This document shows positions 45,591 to 53,948 of a stretch of 64,000 bases of DNA, piece by piece. Within the stretch, counting starts at the first letter, position 1, and each line of letters begins with the position of its first letter. The stretch comes from Chryseobacterium soli (GTDB lineage Bacteria; Bacteroidota; Bacteroidia; Flavobacteriales; Weeksellaceae). Where the stretch lies: the NCBI RefSeq assembly GCF_000737705.1, contig NZ_JPRH01000002.1:124001-188000 (forward strand), written 5' to 3'. A program made the translations under genes and the position numbers. The notes beneath the pieces were generated by a model that worked only from the letters and a program-made list of their open reading frames with translations, had not been told where the DNA came from and did no database searches.

Positions 45591-45607
45591 CAGAATAAAA
45601 CTTGAAT

Positions 45608-46153
45608 ATGAAAATAAAAGAAACTCCTTTAAAAGATTGTTATATCATAGAACCTACAATTTTTGAAGATGACCGAGGATATTTTTTTGAAAAATATAAC
45701 CAGCAGAAATTCGAAGAACTAACCGGGATGAATGGTCATTTTGTTCAGGATAATATCTCAAAATCTTCTTACGGCGTTTTGAGAGGACTGCATTTGCAAA
45801 AAGGAGAGCATGCACAGGCAAAACTAGTATCTTGTCTTGAAGGTAAAGTTTTTGATGTTGCCGTCGACCTTAGAAAAGACTCTCCAACATTTGGAAAATG
45901 GTTCGGGATAGAGCTTACACCGGAAAATAAATTACAACTGTATGTTCCAAGAGGATTTGGACATGGATTTTCGGTATTGAGTGAAACTGCTATTTTCTCT
46001 TATAAGTGCGATAATTTTTATAATAAAGAATCTGAAGGAAACGTAATGTGGAATGATCCGGAATTGAATATCGACTGGAAGTTACCATTAGAAGCAGTTC
46101 AGTTATCAGATAAAGATAAAGCATTAGCATCCTTTAGCGAAAGGAACTTTTAA
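45608..46153 (+). CDS. rfbC: dTDP-4-dehydrorhamnose 3,5-epimerase
   Basis: A 181-residue cupin enzyme of the dTDP-L-rhamnose pathway. It has DDRGYFFEKYN, VLRGLHLQ with catalytic H62, VFDVAVDLRKDSPTFGKW, and VPRGFGHGFSVLSETAIFSYKC with the expected catalytic Y132. ATG at 45608 is preferred to the TTG at 45602. rfbA, rfbB and rfbD are not in the window. It closes the polysaccharide locus; a terminator follows. Confidence 0.93.
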   Translation: MKIKETPLKDCYIIEPTIFEDDRGYFFEKYNQQKFEELTGMNGHFVQDNISKSSYGVLRGLHLQKGEHAQAKLVSCLEGKVFDVAVDLRKDSPTFGKWFGIELTPENKLQLYVPRGFGHGFSVLSETAIFSYKCDNFYNKESEGNVMWNDPELNIDWKLPLEAVQLSDKDKALASFSERNF

Positions 46154-46169
46154 AATAAATACCCTATTG

Positions 46170-46195
46170 AAAACCACTTTATTAAAGTGGTTTTG
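46170..46195 (+). terminator. Rho-independent terminator of the polysaccharide locus
   Basis: Stem ACCACTTT / AAAGTGGT with a three-base loop, flanked by A and T tracts, 17 bases after the rfbC stop. Confidence 0.85.
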
Positions 46196-46226
46196 TATTT
46201 TATAATCTATACTCTTTAATATTTCG

Positions 46227-46234
46227 TATCTTTG
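46227..46234 (+). promoter_or_regulatory. Bacteroidota -7 element for rimO
   Basis: TATCTTTG fits TAnnTTTG; 19 bases lie between it and the rimO ATG. Confidence 0.55.
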
Positions 46235-46253
46235 CAGACTCAAAATCAAAACG

Positions 46254-47555
46254 ATGCGCACAAAATCTGTAGGGAAGAAGAAAATCAATATTGTCACTCT
46301 TGGATGTTCCAAGAATGTATATGATTCTGAAGTATTAATGAGCCAGTTGAAAGCCAACGGAAAAGAAGTGGTACATGAAGAGAAGGGAGATATTGTAGTA
46401 ATCAATACATGTGGATTCATAGATAATGCAAAAGAAGAATCAATTAATACGATTCTTGATTATGTAGAGGCTAAAAACAGAGGTGAAGTTGAAAAGGTAT
46501 TCGTTACAGGATGTCTTTCTGAAAGATATAAGCCGGATTTGATCAGAGAAATTCCCGATGTAGACCAATATTTTGGAACCAGAGATCTTCCGATCTTACT
46601 AAAACATCTCGGAGCAGATTATAAGCATGAATTGGTTGGAGAAAGGCTTACGACTACTCCAAGACACTATGCTTATCTTAAAATATCGGAAGGATGCGAC
46701 AGACCATGTTCTTTCTGTGCAATTCCTTTAATGAGAGGAGGGCACATTTCTACCCCAATTGAAAAATTAGTGCTTGAGGCGCAGAAACTTGCTAAAAAAG
46801 GAACAAAAGAACTGATTCTTATTGCTCAGGATTTAACATATTATGGATTAGATCTCTATAAAAAACGTGCCCTTGGAGATTTATTAAAAGAATTAGTGAA
46901 AATAGATGGTATTGAATGGATCCGTCTTCATTATGCTTTTCCTAGCGGATTTCCGGAAGATGTATTAGACATCATCAGAGAAGAACCTAAGGTATGTAAT
47001 TATATAGATATTCCTCTTCAGCATATTAACTCTGATTTATTGAAATCAATGAAAAGAGGAACTACGCATGAAAAAACCAATGCCCTGCTATCAAAATTCA
47101 GAGAGAAAGTTCCGGATATGGCCATCAGAACAACCCTGATCGTAGGATATCCTGGGGAAACACAGGAAAGATTCCAGGAATTGAAAGATTGGGTAAAAGA
47201 ACAGAAATTTGACAGATTGGGATGCTTTACCTATTCTCATGAAGAAAATACGACTGCTCATGTATTGGAAGATGATATTCCTCAGGAAGTAAAAGAGGCA
47301 AGAGTGGAAGAAATCATGGAATTGCAGTCTCAGATTTCCTGGGAAAAAAATCAGGAAAAAATCGGTAAAATTTTTAAATGTGTTTTTGACCGAAAAGAAG
47401 GAAATTATTTCATTGGCAGAACAGAGTATGACTCTCCAGATGTTGACAATACCGTTATGGTTTTAGCTGAGGAAACTTACATTTCTATTGGTGAATTTGC
47501 CAACGTAAAAATTACTTCTGCTGAGGAGTTTGATTTATATGGAGAATTAGTGTAA
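46254..47555 (+). CDS. rimO: ribosomal protein S12 methylthiotransferase
   Basis: A 433-residue radical-SAM enzyme that methylthiolates the conserved aspartate of ribosomal protein S12. The UPF0004 N-domain begins NIVTLGCSKNVYDSE and has further cluster-binding cysteines in VINTCGFIDNA and VFVTGCLSERY. The radical-SAM cluster is C148, C152, C155 in CDRPCSFCAIP. A TRAM domain follows at the C-terminus. The SKNVYDSE form separates RimO from MiaB. Monocistronic with its own promoter. Confidence 0.95.
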   Translation: MRTKSVGKKKINIVTLGCSKNVYDSEVLMSQLKANGKEVVHEEKGDIVVINTCGFIDNAKEESINTILDYVEAKNRGEVEKVFVTGCLSERYKPDLIREIPDVDQYFGTRDLPILLKHLGADYKHELVGERLTTTPRHYAYLKISEGCDRPCSFCAIPLMRGGHISTPIEKLVLEAQKLAKKGTKELILIAQDLTYYGLDLYKKRALGDLLKELVKIDGIEWIRLHYAFPSGFPEDVLDIIREEPKVCNYIDIPLQHINSDLLKSMKRGTTHEKTNALLSKFREKVPDMAIRTTLIVGYPGETQERFQELKDWVKEQKFDRLGCFTYSHEENTTAHVLEDDIPQEVKEARVEEIMELQSQISWEKNQEKIGKIFKCVFDRKEGNYFIGRTEYDSPDVDNTVMVLAEETYISIGEFANVKITSAEEFDLYGELV

Positions 47556-47934
47556 GTAATCCTTTATTGTTGTTGAATTTTAAACAATAATGTAAATAAA
47601 TTTAGGTTAATTGAATTATGTTAAGAAAAATTAATATCTTTCTTTTTCATGCTTAAATCTCTACTTTGTTGTTATTTAGGGAGTTGTGGTTTTGGTGGCT
47701 AATGTTAAGTATTTTTTTTGTATAAAACATACGTTATATGAAATTATATCTTAAATTTGCACTATAAACAATATTCTAAAATTATATACTTCAGTTTAAA
47801 GGTATTTTCAAATTCAAATAAATAGAATGTAACTCGTTTATTTATAGGTAGATTTGAACGTGCACAAGTTGGAATATATTTCCCATTTGAAAATATTGAT
47901 GAAAAAAAAATGTAATTAAAATCTTTAAAAACTT
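47556..47934 (+). promoter_or_regulatory. intergenic region and promoter of the tandem secreted-protein genes
   Basis: About 380 AT-rich bases. TAAATTTG at 47752-47759 is a good -7 element and would give a leader of about 170 bases before the ATG at 47935. No gene is seen. Confidence 0.45.
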
Positions 47935-48717
47935 ATGAAAAAATTTTTATTAACAGCGACTATGTTAGTCGGATTTGCGGCGCTTTCTCAGGCTCAGCAA
48001 GGGCGTGTTGGTATTAACACGAGTACTCCTGCAGCTACTTTAGATGTTGTAGCTACTACAACAGATGCTACGAGACCTGATGCGCTATTGGTTCCTCGTA
48101 TGACAAGAGCACAATTGTATGCTAAAGACGCAGCTTACCTTGCAGCTCAAGATGGTGCATTGGTATTTGTAAATACAATTGATGGTACTGCTACTACTAA
48201 AACAGCAAATGTAACAACAGCAGGATTCTATTATTATGATGGTAGATCAACCAACAAATGGATTGCTGTTGGTGGTGGAGGTGCTAGTGTTGACACAAGT
48301 TTATACCTAAATGATGGTACTTTAGCTGGTCCTAGAGTGGTAACACAAAATAATAACAACTTAACTTTTACTACAGGTACTGCAAAAGCAATCGTAAATG
48401 GAAGTTTTCAGACGCAAGGTGGTGTTTACAATACCAGCGTAAGAACTTATACAGGTGCGACAAATGTTGTATGGACTACAAGTGATTATTTTGTAATCCT
48501 TACTAATCCTGCTATCTCTGGTCAGCTTGCTTTACCAAGTCCAACCGGTGCAAATGCGGGTAGAATTTTATGCATTAGAAATAATAGTGGTGTTGCTATA
48601 GCTCCTACAGGTGCTGATGGAGTAGCTTGGCCTTTGAACTTTGCTAACCTAACTGCAGGTTCAGGCGCAATGTTTATCTCTGATGGAACTAACTGGTGGA
48701 ATGCTGCAAGTAGATAA
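47935..48717 (+). CDS. secreted protein with VGINT..P..TLDV head
   Basis: A 260-residue exported protein: signal peptide to about AQAQ (residue 21), then GRVGINTSTPAATLDV and ALLVPRMTRAQL, a middle module DGALVFVNT...AGFYYYDGRSTNKWIAVGGGG, and a C-terminal region with a beta-rich pattern (LNDGTLAGPRVVTQNNNNLTF). The head and middle modules are shared with the protein at 8.4-9.0 kb and partly with the next gene. High A, G and T content suggests a stable surface or fibre protein. Function is unknown. It is followed after 29 bases by a related gene. Confidence 0.7.
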   Translation: MKKFLLTATMLVGFAALSQAQQGRVGINTSTPAATLDVVATTTDATRPDALLVPRMTRAQLYAKDAAYLAAQDGALVFVNTIDGTATTKTANVTTAGFYYYDGRSTNKWIAVGGGGASVDTSLYLNDGTLAGPRVVTQNNNNLTFTTGTAKAIVNGSFQTQGGVYNTSVRTYTGATNVVWTTSDYFVILTNPAISGQLALPSPTGANAGRILCIRNNSGVAIAPTGADGVAWPLNFANLTAGSGAMFISDGTNWWNAASR

Positions 48718-48746
48718 TAATTAATAATTTTAGTAAATACAATACA

Positions 48747-49472
48747 ATGAAAAATATATTTAAATCTGTAGTAGTACTTTCACTTGCAACTTTTGGATTA
48801 AATTCTGTTTCAGCCCAGGTAGCAAGTAATGGTACTGTAGTTAATAATATTGTCGGAGAAAACCCTTTCTTTGATGCTTCTACAAACTTTGATACCGCAT
48901 CTACAGGAACCCCTAACAATGTAGGAAAAGGTTTATATTTTCCTTCAACAAACCTAACAACTTGGACGTTTAAAACTGCTAATCTGGATGGTATAACTTA
49001 TCCAACAGCATTTGACGGAATGATTGTTTATAACAGTGCTACAGGTAATACTGTTTCAGGACAAGGAGTACAGGTTGCTGTAGTTCCTGGATTCTACTAT
49101 TTCTCTAACCCTGGACAATCTACAAGTATTACTGCTGGTAGATGGTTACCAATGGGAACAAGTCCAAAAGTAAGTATAGGTACTGTTGAAACACTTACAA
49201 ATACATCTATAGGTAATGCTCCTATATATGCTATCAAAGGAACTTTCACAGCTACTGGAACTTCAACAGCGGTGAACGTCCCTTCACCAACTGGAATGAC
49301 GGGTATGTATGGAATTACAATCTATAAAACAGGGACTAATGTAGTATATGATAGAAGTTTATACTCTTATACACTAGGTACTGGAGCAGGAAATGCAATT
49401 ACAGGATCTCCTAGTATGTCTGTAGTATATCCGGCTGGAACATATGATTATGTACTGGAATATTTAAAGTAA
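48747..49472 (+). CDS. secreted protein related to the upstream VGINT protein
   Basis: A 241-residue exported protein: signal peptide to about VSAQ (residue 24). It lacks the VGINT head but keeps the middle module, FDGMIVYNSATGNTVSG...PGFYYFSNPG...GRWLPMG, aligned with the DG.LVF.N...GFYYYD...KWIAVG of its neighbour. The C-terminal part ends VYPAGTYDYVLEYLK and may be a beta-sandwich. It is probably co-transcribed with the upstream gene and ends at a strong terminator. Function is unknown. Confidence 0.65.
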   Translation: MKNIFKSVVVLSLATFGLNSVSAQVASNGTVVNNIVGENPFFDASTNFDTASTGTPNNVGKGLYFPSTNLTTWTFKTANLDGITYPTAFDGMIVYNSATGNTVSGQGVQVAVVPGFYYFSNPGQSTSITAGRWLPMGTSPKVSIGTVETLTNTSIGNAPIYAIKGTFTATGTSTAVNVPSPTGMTGMYGITIYKTGTNVVYDRSLYSYTLGTGAGNAITGSPSMSVVYPAGTYDYVLEYLK

Positions 49473-49498
49473 GATTTTATCTTTAATATATATATAGA

Positions 49499-49526
49499 AG
49501 CCAATGATTCATCATTGGCTTTTTTG
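49499..49526 (+). terminator. Rho-independent terminator of the secreted-protein pair
   Basis: Perfect stem AGCCAATGA / TCATTGGCT with loop TTCA, then a T tract interrupted once. Confidence 0.88.
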
Positions 49527-49848
49527 TTTTTACTACTCACTTCCATAAAAGCTTGCAATCAAGTTTTGAATTAATAATCATTTGTATACCACTTAGAACA
49601 TAAAAACTCTTCTTCGTAAATAAGTGGCATATAACGGTAGTTAAAAAAATATAGAACATTGTCATTAATATATAGGTATAATGCTTACATGCTGTCTTTC
49701 TGTGCTTCATATCAAGGAATTGCCATATTTAAAAGTAATAATTTTGGATAACAATCTTATTTTTATAAAAGCTAAAAGCTAAAACAAGAATATTTTAGCA
49801 ATAATCTCTCATTTCTAAAATATTATTCAACCAACTATATATAAATAA

Positions 49849-49998
49849 GTCAGAGAAATAAATGAATTTTTTGATTGCAGTATCAAGGAAAGTGAAAAGT
49901 TTGAATGGGTGGCTAAACTTTGGCAACGAATTTCCATCGGAATCGGCTGAAAAAATCAGAGGAAATATAAAAAATTTGTGTCTGATTTGAAAAATTAA
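49849..49998 (+). pseudogene. coding-like remnant, unidentified
   Basis: One frame reads EFFDCSIKESEKFEWVAKLW and continues to an internal TGA at 49948, after which KKFVSDLKN is reached before a TAA. Upstream in another frame is ILFNQLYINKSEK. The residue mix is protein-like, suggesting the end of a gene broken by a stop and a frameshift. I do not recognise the family. Confidence 0.3.
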
Positions 49999-50520
49999 GT
50001 CACCAAACATCACACAAAACTTATTACCTAGCTTAAAAAGTAATGAATTTTGGAAAAAAAATATAATATGTATAAATCTAAAAATGTAATTAATATGAAA
50101 ACAGCTCGTTAAGGAAAGTATTTATATTAACAATCATAGCATAATACTTATTGTATTTGTATTGATAAAACTTTAAATATGAGGTCTGGCAACGGTAAAA
50201 GGCATTTCTAAAAATAAATTTAAGCTTGTTCTAAGTATTGATAATCTTAAAATTTATCTTTCAAAAGAAATTGAGACTAGCCTTTTTAGTTAAATTTAAA
50301 TTTTAATAAAACATTGATTATCAGTATATTGCTGTTTATGTTTTTTTCAAAAACAGCCTTGTTTGTTAATTTCGTTAACGTTTTAACTATAATTTTAACG
50401 TTATTTAACAATGTGTTCTAAAAAGCCTATTGGTAGGGAGTTACAAGGTTCATTAACGAATAATTAAGATTTTGTTAACTGTTTTTAACAAATCGAGTAG
50501 GGACTTAAGAAGATTCCTGA
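49999..50520. other. intergenic region, AT-rich, with clustered TTAAC words
   Basis: Together with the relics around it, about 1 kb lacks an intact gene. Between about 50360 and 50500 the words TTAAC/GTTAA recur at least eight times on both strands upstream of the rlpA-like gene. Confidence 0.4.
50183..50293 (+). pseudogene. coding-like remnant, possibly a KOW-type C-terminus
   Basis: A frame without start reads ATVKGISKNKFKLVLSIDNL then KIYLSKEIETSLFS and stops. The pattern is reminiscent of the KOW domain end of NusG-like antiterminators that accompany Bacteroidota polysaccharide loci, but the stretch is only about 36 codons, so this is speculative. Confidence 0.25.
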
Positions 50521-50528
50521 TACATTTG
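50521..50528 (+). promoter_or_regulatory. Bacteroidota -7 element for the rlpA-like gene
   Basis: TACATTTG fits TAnnTTTG, 27 bases ahead of the ATG at 50556. Confidence 0.5.
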
Positions 50529-50555
50529 TCCCGTCAAAACCAATAAAAGTTCAAA

Positions 50556-50927
50556 ATGATGAAAAGATTCATTCTCGTAATCATAATGATGATTTCAACG
50601 CTAGGTATTTATTCTTTCAAAAATAATGCCGTAGATGCGAAAAAAACAAGTTATGCATCGTACTACCACGATAAATTTAACGGTAGAAAAACAGCCAGCG
50701 GCGAGATCTTTGATAATTCAAAGCTTACCGCAGCAAATAGAACGCTTCCTTTTGGGACTAACATTAGAGTTACCAATATGAACAATGGAAAAGAGGTTAT
50801 AGTGAGGATAAATGATAGAGGACCTTTCCATTCATCAAGAGCATTAGATATTTCTAAAGCCGCGTTCGATGAAATCGGAAATACCGACCACGGTACGATT
50901 CCGGTAGAATATGAAATTGTCGATTAA
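50556..50927 (+). CDS. RlpA-like septal ring lytic transglycosylase-family protein
   Basis: A 123-residue exported protein: short signal peptide, then a double-psi beta-barrel domain with ASYYHDKFNGRKTASGEIFD, LTAANRTLPFGTNIRVTN, VRINDRGPF and ALDISKAAFDEIG. RlpA proteins cleave peptidoglycan strands that lack stem peptides or bind them at the septum. The usual SPOR domain is absent, which is common in Bacteroidota short forms. A second ATG one codon on could also be used. Monocistronic. Confidence 0.88.
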   Translation: MMKRFILVIIMMISTLGIYSFKNNAVDAKKTSYASYYHDKFNGRKTASGEIFDNSKLTAANRTLPFGTNIRVTNMNNGKEVIVRINDRGPFHSSRALDISKAAFDEIGNTDHGTIPVEYEIVD

Positions 50928-50943
50928 TTTATGATTTTAAATT

Positions 50944-50975
50944 AAAAAAAGCCAGCTGAATCAGCTGGCTTTTTT
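50944..50975. terminator. bidirectional terminator between rlpA-like gene and xth
   Basis: Perfect stem GCCAGCTGA / TCAGCTGGC around one base, with A and T tracts on the two sides; the genes converge here. Confidence 0.88.
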
Positions 50976-50983
50976 ATTTTCGT

Positions 50984-51748
50984 TTATACATCTAATTCTA
51001 CTAAAGCAGGGCAGTGGTCAGAATGCACTGCTTCTTTTAAAATAACGGCTCTGAAAAGCTTATCCTTTAAAGTATAGGATGCGAAGGTATAATCTAACCT
51101 CCAGCCTTTGTTTTTCGCTCTGGAATTCTGCCGGTAACTCCACCAGGTATAGTTATCAGGTTCGTTATTAAAAAACCTGAAACTGTCGATTAATTCACAC
51201 TCCTCAATAAAGTTGGTCATCCATTCCCTTTCCATCGGTAAAAAGCCGGAAACATTCTTTAAGCGGATGGGATCGTGAATGTCAATCGCCTGATGACAGA
51301 TATTGAAATCTCCGGAAATGATAAGATTCGGAATTTCTTTCTTCAATTCTTTTATATAGGCTAAAAAATCATGGCAGAACTGCATCTTGAAATCCAGCCT
51401 TTCAATATTGGAAGCAGACGGTACATACACTGAAATAGCAGAATACCCGTCAAAATCCGCGCGGATGATTCTCCCTTCATTGTCATAGCTTTCAATACCG
51501 CAGCTGAACTCTACATGGTTAGGCTTTATTTTAGAGGCTATTCCCACGCCGCTGTATCCTTTTCTAACAGCAGAATGCCAATAACTGTGATACCCAAGTT
51601 TTTCGAGGCTTTCGATATCAATCTGGTCGTTTCCGGCTTTGCTTTCCTGAATACAGATAATATCAGGATCTGCTGTTTTTAACCAGCCTAAAAAATCTTT
51701 AGTAAAAGCGGCTCTGATGCCGTTGACGTTATAAGTAATTAATTTCAT
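50984..51748 (-). CDS. xth: exodeoxyribonuclease III / AP endonuclease
   Basis: A 254-residue endonuclease/exonuclease/phosphatase-fold DNA repair enzyme. Typical motifs are ITYNVNGIRAA at the start, CIQESKAG with the metal-binding glutamate, GYSGVGIASK, SGDFNICHQAIDIHDP, RLDYTFAS and the terminal VHSDHCPALVELD with the catalytic histidine. It removes abasic sites and 3' blocks. It overlaps the upstream YciI-like gene by four bases and so is translationally coupled to it. Confidence 0.95.
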   Translation of the reverse strand: MKLITYNVNGIRAAFTKDFLGWLKTADPDIICIQESKAGNDQIDIESLEKLGYHSYWHSAVRKGYSGVGIASKIKPNHVEFSCGIESYDNEGRIIRADFDGYSAISVYVPSASNIERLDFKMQFCHDFLAYIKELKKEIPNLIISGDFNICHQAIDIHDPIRLKNVSGFLPMEREWMTNFIEECELIDSFRFFNNEPDNYTWWSYRQNSRAKNKGWRLDYTFASYTLKDKLFRAVILKEAVHSDHCPALVELDV

Positions 51749-52038
51749 TGGTCTTTTATAAAAAATTTAAAATTCTCATTATATTTTGAGGGAATAAACG
51801 CTGTGATCTCATAATCTGCCATTTGATGAATATAAAAAGGATCTTCTCTGATGATCTGTTCTATTTTACTTTTCGATTCCGCATTGGCGATAATAATTCC
51901 TCCCGTTCTAGGTTCCTTCCTTCCTGATGCAATAAGCTGTCCTGAATCATAATATCTTTGAAGAAAGGAATTGTGTTCCGGAATCAGTGATTCAACATGA
52001 TCTATGGAAACTTTATAGGTAAGTGAAATAACATACAT
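51745..52038 (-). CDS. YciI-like protein
   Basis: A 97-residue protein of the YciI/dimeric ferredoxin-like group: YVISLTYKVSIDHVESLIPEHNSFLQRYYDSGQLIASG has the conserved H..FL..Y...G.....G pattern, followed by GGIIIANAESKSKIEQII and DPFYIHQMADYEITAF. The biochemical role is unknown in most members. It is the first gene of an operon with xth. A near-match -7 element (TATCTTCG on the minus strand, 52052-52059) lies just upstream. Confidence 0.85.
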   Translation of the reverse strand: MYVISLTYKVSIDHVESLIPEHNSFLQRYYDSGQLIASGRKEPRTGGIIIANAESKSKIEQIIREDPFYIHQMADYEITAFIPSKYNENFKFFIKDQ

Positions 52039-52081
52039 TGCGTTTTTTTTACGAAGATATAAACTCTTTAAGACTATAGAA

Positions 52082-52125
52082 AAAAAGAAGCGGAAAAGAT
52101 CAGTTGATCTTTTCCGCTTCTTTTT
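52082..52125 (-). terminator. strong terminator of porX
   Basis: A perfect 16-base stem (52087-52102 with 52105-52120) and tight turn, flanked by A and T tracts; 23 bases past the porX stop on the minus strand. Confidence 0.88.
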
Positions 52126-52147
52126 ATAATGATGTAAACCTTACAAA

Positions 52148-53692
52148 CTATTTAGGTTCTAAAACACTGAAAGGAATAATACATTCTTCCAGTGAAATTC
52201 CTCCATGTTGGTAGGTTTCTTTATAGTAGTTCACAAAGTGATTGTAATTTTTTGGATAGGCAAGGAAAATATTGTTCTTCGCAAAAATGTATTTTGAACT
52301 CAAATTTCCTTTCGGTAAAAACAGTTTTTCCGGATTCGTAACCGCCCAAACATCACTGGTGTCATACGTTAAGCTTTTTCCGGTTTTATAACGGATATTG
52401 GTAGAGGTTTCTCTGTCTCCCACCACTTTACTTGGTTTTTTAACGTACACAGTTCCATGATCGGTAGTAATCACCAGTTTATATCCGCTTTCTGCGGCTG
52501 CCTTAATGATCTTGATGATGGATGAATTCTCAAACCAGTTGTAAGTAAGCGATCTGAAGGTTTTATCATCACGGATCAGCTGATCTACAATATGATTGTC
52601 TGTTTTAGCGTGGGAAAGAATATCAATGAAGTTATACACAATCACCAATAGATCATTGTTCTTGTGCTGGTTAAAATCATCGTAGATTTTTCTTTCAAAA
52701 TCAGCATTCAGAACTTTAAGATATTTCATAGACTTAGACCCTAAGCCAATTCTTTTCATTTGATCTTCAAGGAAATCACGTTCAAATTCGTTTTTATTTC
52801 CTTCTTCATTATCGTTGAACCATTTTTCAGGAAAACGTTTTTCTATTTCAGACGGCATCAATCCTGCAAAAAATGAATTTCTTGCATATTGCGTAGCCGT
52901 AGGAAGAATACTGTAATAATAATCCTCTGAAACTTTATTGTAATATTTGGTAAATAAAGGCTCTATCACTTTCCATTGATCGTAACGGAGATTATCTACC
53001 ATTAATAAAAGAACTTTCTCTTTTTCTACTTCCGGTTTTACCTTTTCTTTGAAAAGCGTGTGGCTCATCAGGGGTTTTTCAGAATCTGTAAGCCATCCTT
53101 CGTAGTTATTTTCAACAAATTTTGCGAACTGTATATTGGCTTCTTCTTTTTGTGACTGTAAAAGATCGGCAAACTCATTGTCTGCCACTTTATCAAATTT
53201 AATCTCCCAGCTTAAGATCTTCTTATAATATTCTGCCCAATCCTGATACGTTCTTAAATAAGAGAGCTCAAGAGAAAGGTTTCTGAATTCCTGCTGGTAT
53301 TGTAAAATTGTTTTCTGTTCTACAAGATTGTCTTCCTGAAGGTTTTTCTTTAACGACAACAGGATTTGGTTAGGATTTACAGGCTTTAAGATGTAGTCTG
53401 CAATCTGAGACCCGATGGCCTCTTCCATAATATGTTCTTCCTCACTTTTCGTTACCATGACGATTTTCAGAGAATTATCTTTCTCTTTAATCATAGGAAT
53501 CGCTTCAAGCCCGGAAATCCCAGGCATATTTTCGTCAATAAGGGTTAAGGCGAACTTTTCTGAATCCATTAGTTCTAATGCCTCATTCACGTTGTTAACA
53601 GGAGTTACCTGATAACCTTTTTTTTCTAAAAACACGATGTGGGGCTTAAGTAAATCTATTTCATCATCTATCCATAATATCTTTTCCGACAT
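52148..53692 (-). CDS. porX: PorX, two-component regulator with PglZ domain controlling T9SS
   Basis: A 514-residue protein with a receiver domain at 1-120 (acidic pair D9-D10, phospho-acceptor D53 in LIDENMPG, T81 and K103) and a C-terminal PglZ alkaline-phosphatase-like domain at about 200-510, where LLLMVDNLRYDQW and LVITTDHGTVYV carry metal ligands. This is the architecture of PorX, the response regulator for type IX secretion and gliding genes in Bacteroidota, which acts with the sigma factor SigP and kinase PorY. It is transcribed alone; porY and T9SS genes are not in the window. Confidence 0.93.
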   Translation of the reverse strand: MSEKILWIDDEIDLLKPHIVFLEKKGYQVTPVNNVNEALELMDSEKFALTLIDENMPGISGLEAIPMIKEKDNSLKIVMVTKSEEEHIMEEAIGSQIADYILKPVNPNQILLSLKKNLQEDNLVEQKTILQYQQEFRNLSLELSYLRTYQDWAEYYKKILSWEIKFDKVADNEFADLLQSQKEEANIQFAKFVENNYEGWLTDSEKPLMSHTLFKEKVKPEVEKEKVLLLMVDNLRYDQWKVIEPLFTKYYNKVSEDYYYSILPTATQYARNSFFAGLMPSEIEKRFPEKWFNDNEEGNKNEFERDFLEDQMKRIGLGSKSMKYLKVLNADFERKIYDDFNQHKNNDLLVIVYNFIDILSHAKTDNHIVDQLIRDDKTFRSLTYNWFENSSIIKIIKAAAESGYKLVITTDHGTVYVKKPSKVVGDRETSTNIRYKTGKSLTYDTSDVWAVTNPEKLFLPKGNLSSKYIFAKNNIFLAYPKNYNHFVNYYKETYQHGGISLEECIIPFSVLEPK

Positions 53693-53948
53693 AATTTATT
53701 TTTTACATGGTTATAGTATCAAAATGTTGACCAAATCTTTCCAAAATCTCCTAAAATAGGGGAATAAAAGGTTAAATATTAGTTAAATAAAACTGACGCG
53801 GCAGAATCAACATAATTCACCATGAAGATACCACATTTAAAGGATACATCATAAGTTTTTTTTCGGAAAATGCATAACACAAATTACCTATTTTAAAAGG
53901 TATACGATAAGGGTTGTACATCTGGATTTTCAGTCTGAATTCAAAAAA

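Noticed and set aside
49795..50013. 72-codon minus-strand frame in the gene-poor region
   Set aside because: No recognisable motif; the plus strand over the same bases has a more protein-like, broken frame.
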